DNA of 64,000 nt from Fimbriiglobus ruber (GTDB lineage Bacteria; Planctomycetota; Planctomycetia; Gemmatales; Gemmataceae): the NCBI RefSeq assembly GCF_002197845.1, contig NZ_NIDE01000017.1, positions 1,410,712 to 1,474,711 on the forward strand. The letters run 5' to 3'. A program made the translations under genes and the position numbers. Of the stretch, positions 62,680 to 64,000 are shown in pieces. The notes beneath the pieces are model-generated. The model saw only the letters and a program-made list of their open reading frames with translations. It ran no database searches and was not told where the DNA came from. Within the stretch, counting starts at the first letter, position 1, and every line of letters begins with the position of its first letter.

Positions 62680-63561
62680 ATGCGTCAGGATAAGGATCGC
62701 AGCGGCAAGTGGCTGCTCACCCACCACGGGGACGCCGTCCTGAAGTTGGCCGGCATCGACGGCTTCACTGCGTGGCGGGCCCTCCAGGCCGAGACCGTCG
62801 CCCCGCGGCGGTTGCCGGACGGGCTTCTCGAAGTCCGGTTCCCGGGCGAGGACGAGCCGACCCTGGTCCTGGTGGAGATCGAGACGTACCCGTCGGCCGA
62901 TGCCGACCGCCAGGTACTGGAAGACTTGCTGCTGGTCACTCTGGACCATGGAATCACTCCCGACGTGGTGATGTTGGTGCTGCGGCCGAAGGGGAATCAG
63001 GAGGCGACGGGGTTCGCCGAGCGGGTGAGTCGGCGGAAGACGGCCCGGCTGGCAGCCTCGTGGAACGTGACCCGCCTGTGGGAGTTACAAGCCGACGACT
63101 TGCTGGCGGCCGGCGATGTCGGGCTGATCCCCTGGGTGCCGCTAGCGCGGACGAACGATCCGCCGGAGGATGTCCTCCGGCGGTGCAAGGAGGCCCTCGA
63201 CCGCGTGACCGAATCGCGGGATCGCAACGGCCTGATCGTGGTCACCAAGATCCTGGCCAGCCTCGCGTACCCGGGCCACGATTTCCTGAATCTGTATGGA
63301 GGATTTCAAGCCATGATCGAATCCCCACTCCTGGACAAAGTCTACAAACTGATGGAAGAGAAGGCGGAGCAGAAGACATTGACCATCCTCCGTGAAGTCA
63401 TCGCCGATACGTTGGTCGCCCGCTTCGGCGCAGACCCCGCGGGCCTGCCGGAGTTGACTACGGTGACCGACGAGGGGCAACTGAAGGCGCTCCACCGCGT
63501 CGCTCTCACGTGCCCCGACGTCGGAGCCTTCGTTGCGGAGATGGCTAGACTCACGTCATAA
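62680..63561 (+). CDS. Rpn-like PD-(D/E)XK nuclease/transposase-family protein, copy 2
   Basis: 293 residues, closely similar to copy 1 in the first ~200 residues (VEIETYPSADADRQVLEDLL core) and with the same MRQDKDRSGKWLLTHHG start. The C-terminal helical part is shorter and ends with a TILREVIADTLVARFGADP domain. The upstream sequence GCGGCCCGCGAATGATTCGG is shared with copy 1. Divergence is concentrated after the core, suggesting different partners or decay. Confidence 0.8.
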   Translation: MRQDKDRSGKWLLTHHGDAVLKLAGIDGFTAWRALQAETVAPRRLPDGLLEVRFPGEDEPTLVLVEIETYPSADADRQVLEDLLLVTLDHGITPDVVMLVLRPKGNQEATGFAERVSRRKTARLAASWNVTRLWELQADDLLAAGDVGLIPWVPLARTNDPPEDVLRRCKEALDRVTESRDRNGLIVVTKILASLAYPGHDFLNLYGGFQAMIESPLLDKVYKLMEEKAEQKTLTILREVIADTLVARFGADPAGLPELTTVTDEGQLKALHRVALTCPDVGAFVAEMARLTS

Positions 63562-63606
63562 TCCCACCGCCAGTTACCAGCCGAGAGCGCCGTTGCCACC
63601 GATTGG

Positions 63607-64000
63607 ATGTTGCGGGAGGGAACACATGGACTTGCCGGAGTGCAACAAGTCATGCTCGAAATCGAATCCCCGCTCTTGGACAAAATCTACGTGCTGATGG
63701 AAAAGATGGCTGCGGCATATGGGCGTCAGGTGTATCAAGAGAAAATGGAGGAATTTGCCAGAGATCTGGCCAAACAGATTGAGAACTTGAACAAAGAACA
63801 CGCCGAGAACTTGGCTAGACTGGACAAGGAACATGCTGCGAAGCTGGCTGAATTGACCGCACTGTCAACGTGGGCGGCACAGGCCGGCTTGGAGGCCCGC
63901 GAGGAAAGATTGCACGCGCTGCGCGAAATCGTCATCGCCACCTTGGCCGCTCGCTTTGACCCGGTGCCGGTGCATGTCGCGGATCTGGCGGAGATCGCAG
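63607..64000 (+). CDS. Third Rpn-like copy, N-terminally truncated, 3' end outside window
   Basis: In the same frame as copy 2, 45 bases beyond its stop, the sequence gives LEIESPLLDKIYVLMEKM, matching the MIESPLLDKVYKLMEEK segment of copies 1 and 2, without any nuclease core before it. A long coiled-coil stretch follows (EEFARDLAKQIENLNKEH..., repeated HAENLARLDKEHAAKLAEL), then EIVIATLAARFDPVP, the family's C-terminal domain. The frame is open to the window edge. Start is uncertain (ATG at 63607 or 63652). Probably a decayed or specialised copy. Confidence 0.5.
   Translation, partial: MLREGTHGLAGVQQVMLEIESPLLDKIYVLMEKMAAAYGRQVYQEKMEEFARDLAKQIENLNKEHAENLARLDKEHAAKLAELTALSTWAAQAGLEAREERLHALREIVIATLAARFDPVPVHVADLAEIA

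Overview
The window looks like chromosomal DNA of a planctomycete of the Gemmataceae type (Gemmata/Fimbriiglobus-like). This is inferred from content, not from a search. Pointers are: very high GC; many exported proteins with the N-terminal 'L.LE.R..P' motif (11935-13551, 50019-53420); DUF1559 prepilin-like, DUF1080, DUF1573 and sulfatase proteins; a Ser/Thr kinase with leucine-rich repeats paired with an ECF sigma factor; and dispersed intergenic repeats such as TTACAAAACGAACCC.

Layout. 0-3.2 kb: tail of a helical protein, a truncated paralogous-family fragment and a secreted protein. 3.4-5.6 kb: a PIN toxin/antitoxin cassette inserted between two copies of the 3' end of a retron-like reverse transcriptase gene. 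5.8-11.5 kb: LRR kinase and its sigma factor. 11.9-13.6 kb: secreted tandem-repeat protein. 13.9-16.8 kb: fused gene remnants, then an ABC transporter operon carrying a VOC protein. 16.8-22.8 kb: small housekeeping and accessory genes (HhH protein, NTF2-like, HEAT repeat, ADP-ribosylglycohydrolase, M24 peptidase). 22.9-23.9 kb: a second PIN toxin/antitoxin pair whose upstream region carries a long perfect inverted repeat flanked by a 60-bp duplication. 24-26.7 kb: exported sulfatase and two small exported Cys/haem-type proteins. 27-30.2 kb: argB-argD-argF. 30.3-39.9 kb: glycosyltransferases, a phosphatase, a tautomerase-like protein, a YcjX-like GTPase, a 270-bp inverted-repeat element and a DUF1080 protein.

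40.9-47.6 kb is an accessory region. It holds a DUF1559 protein, a membrane esterase fusion, and then a visibly AT-richer block with a DUF1573 protein, a 12-cysteine secreted peptide and two paralogous C-terminally anchored proteins sharing a CxxCxxxNY motif. 48-57.5 kb: a GT39-type membrane glycosyltransferase, a large sedolisin (S53) protease with Ig-like, MBG and FG-GAP domains, an alpha/beta hydrolase coupled to a small membrane protein, and a 2-hydroxyacid dehydrogenase. 57.9-64 kb: rsfS, argS and obg, with two full and one truncated copy of an Rpn-like PD-(D/E)XK nuclease gene around obg.

The best candidates for something new are the reverse transcriptase/TA locus (3.37-5.83 kb), the inverted-repeat element at the second TA locus (23.6-23.9 kb), the AT-rich cysteine-rich surface-protein block (43.65-47.6 kb) and the Rpn-like array (60.4-64 kb). 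No tRNA, rRNA or CRISPR array was seen. No search or folding program was run.
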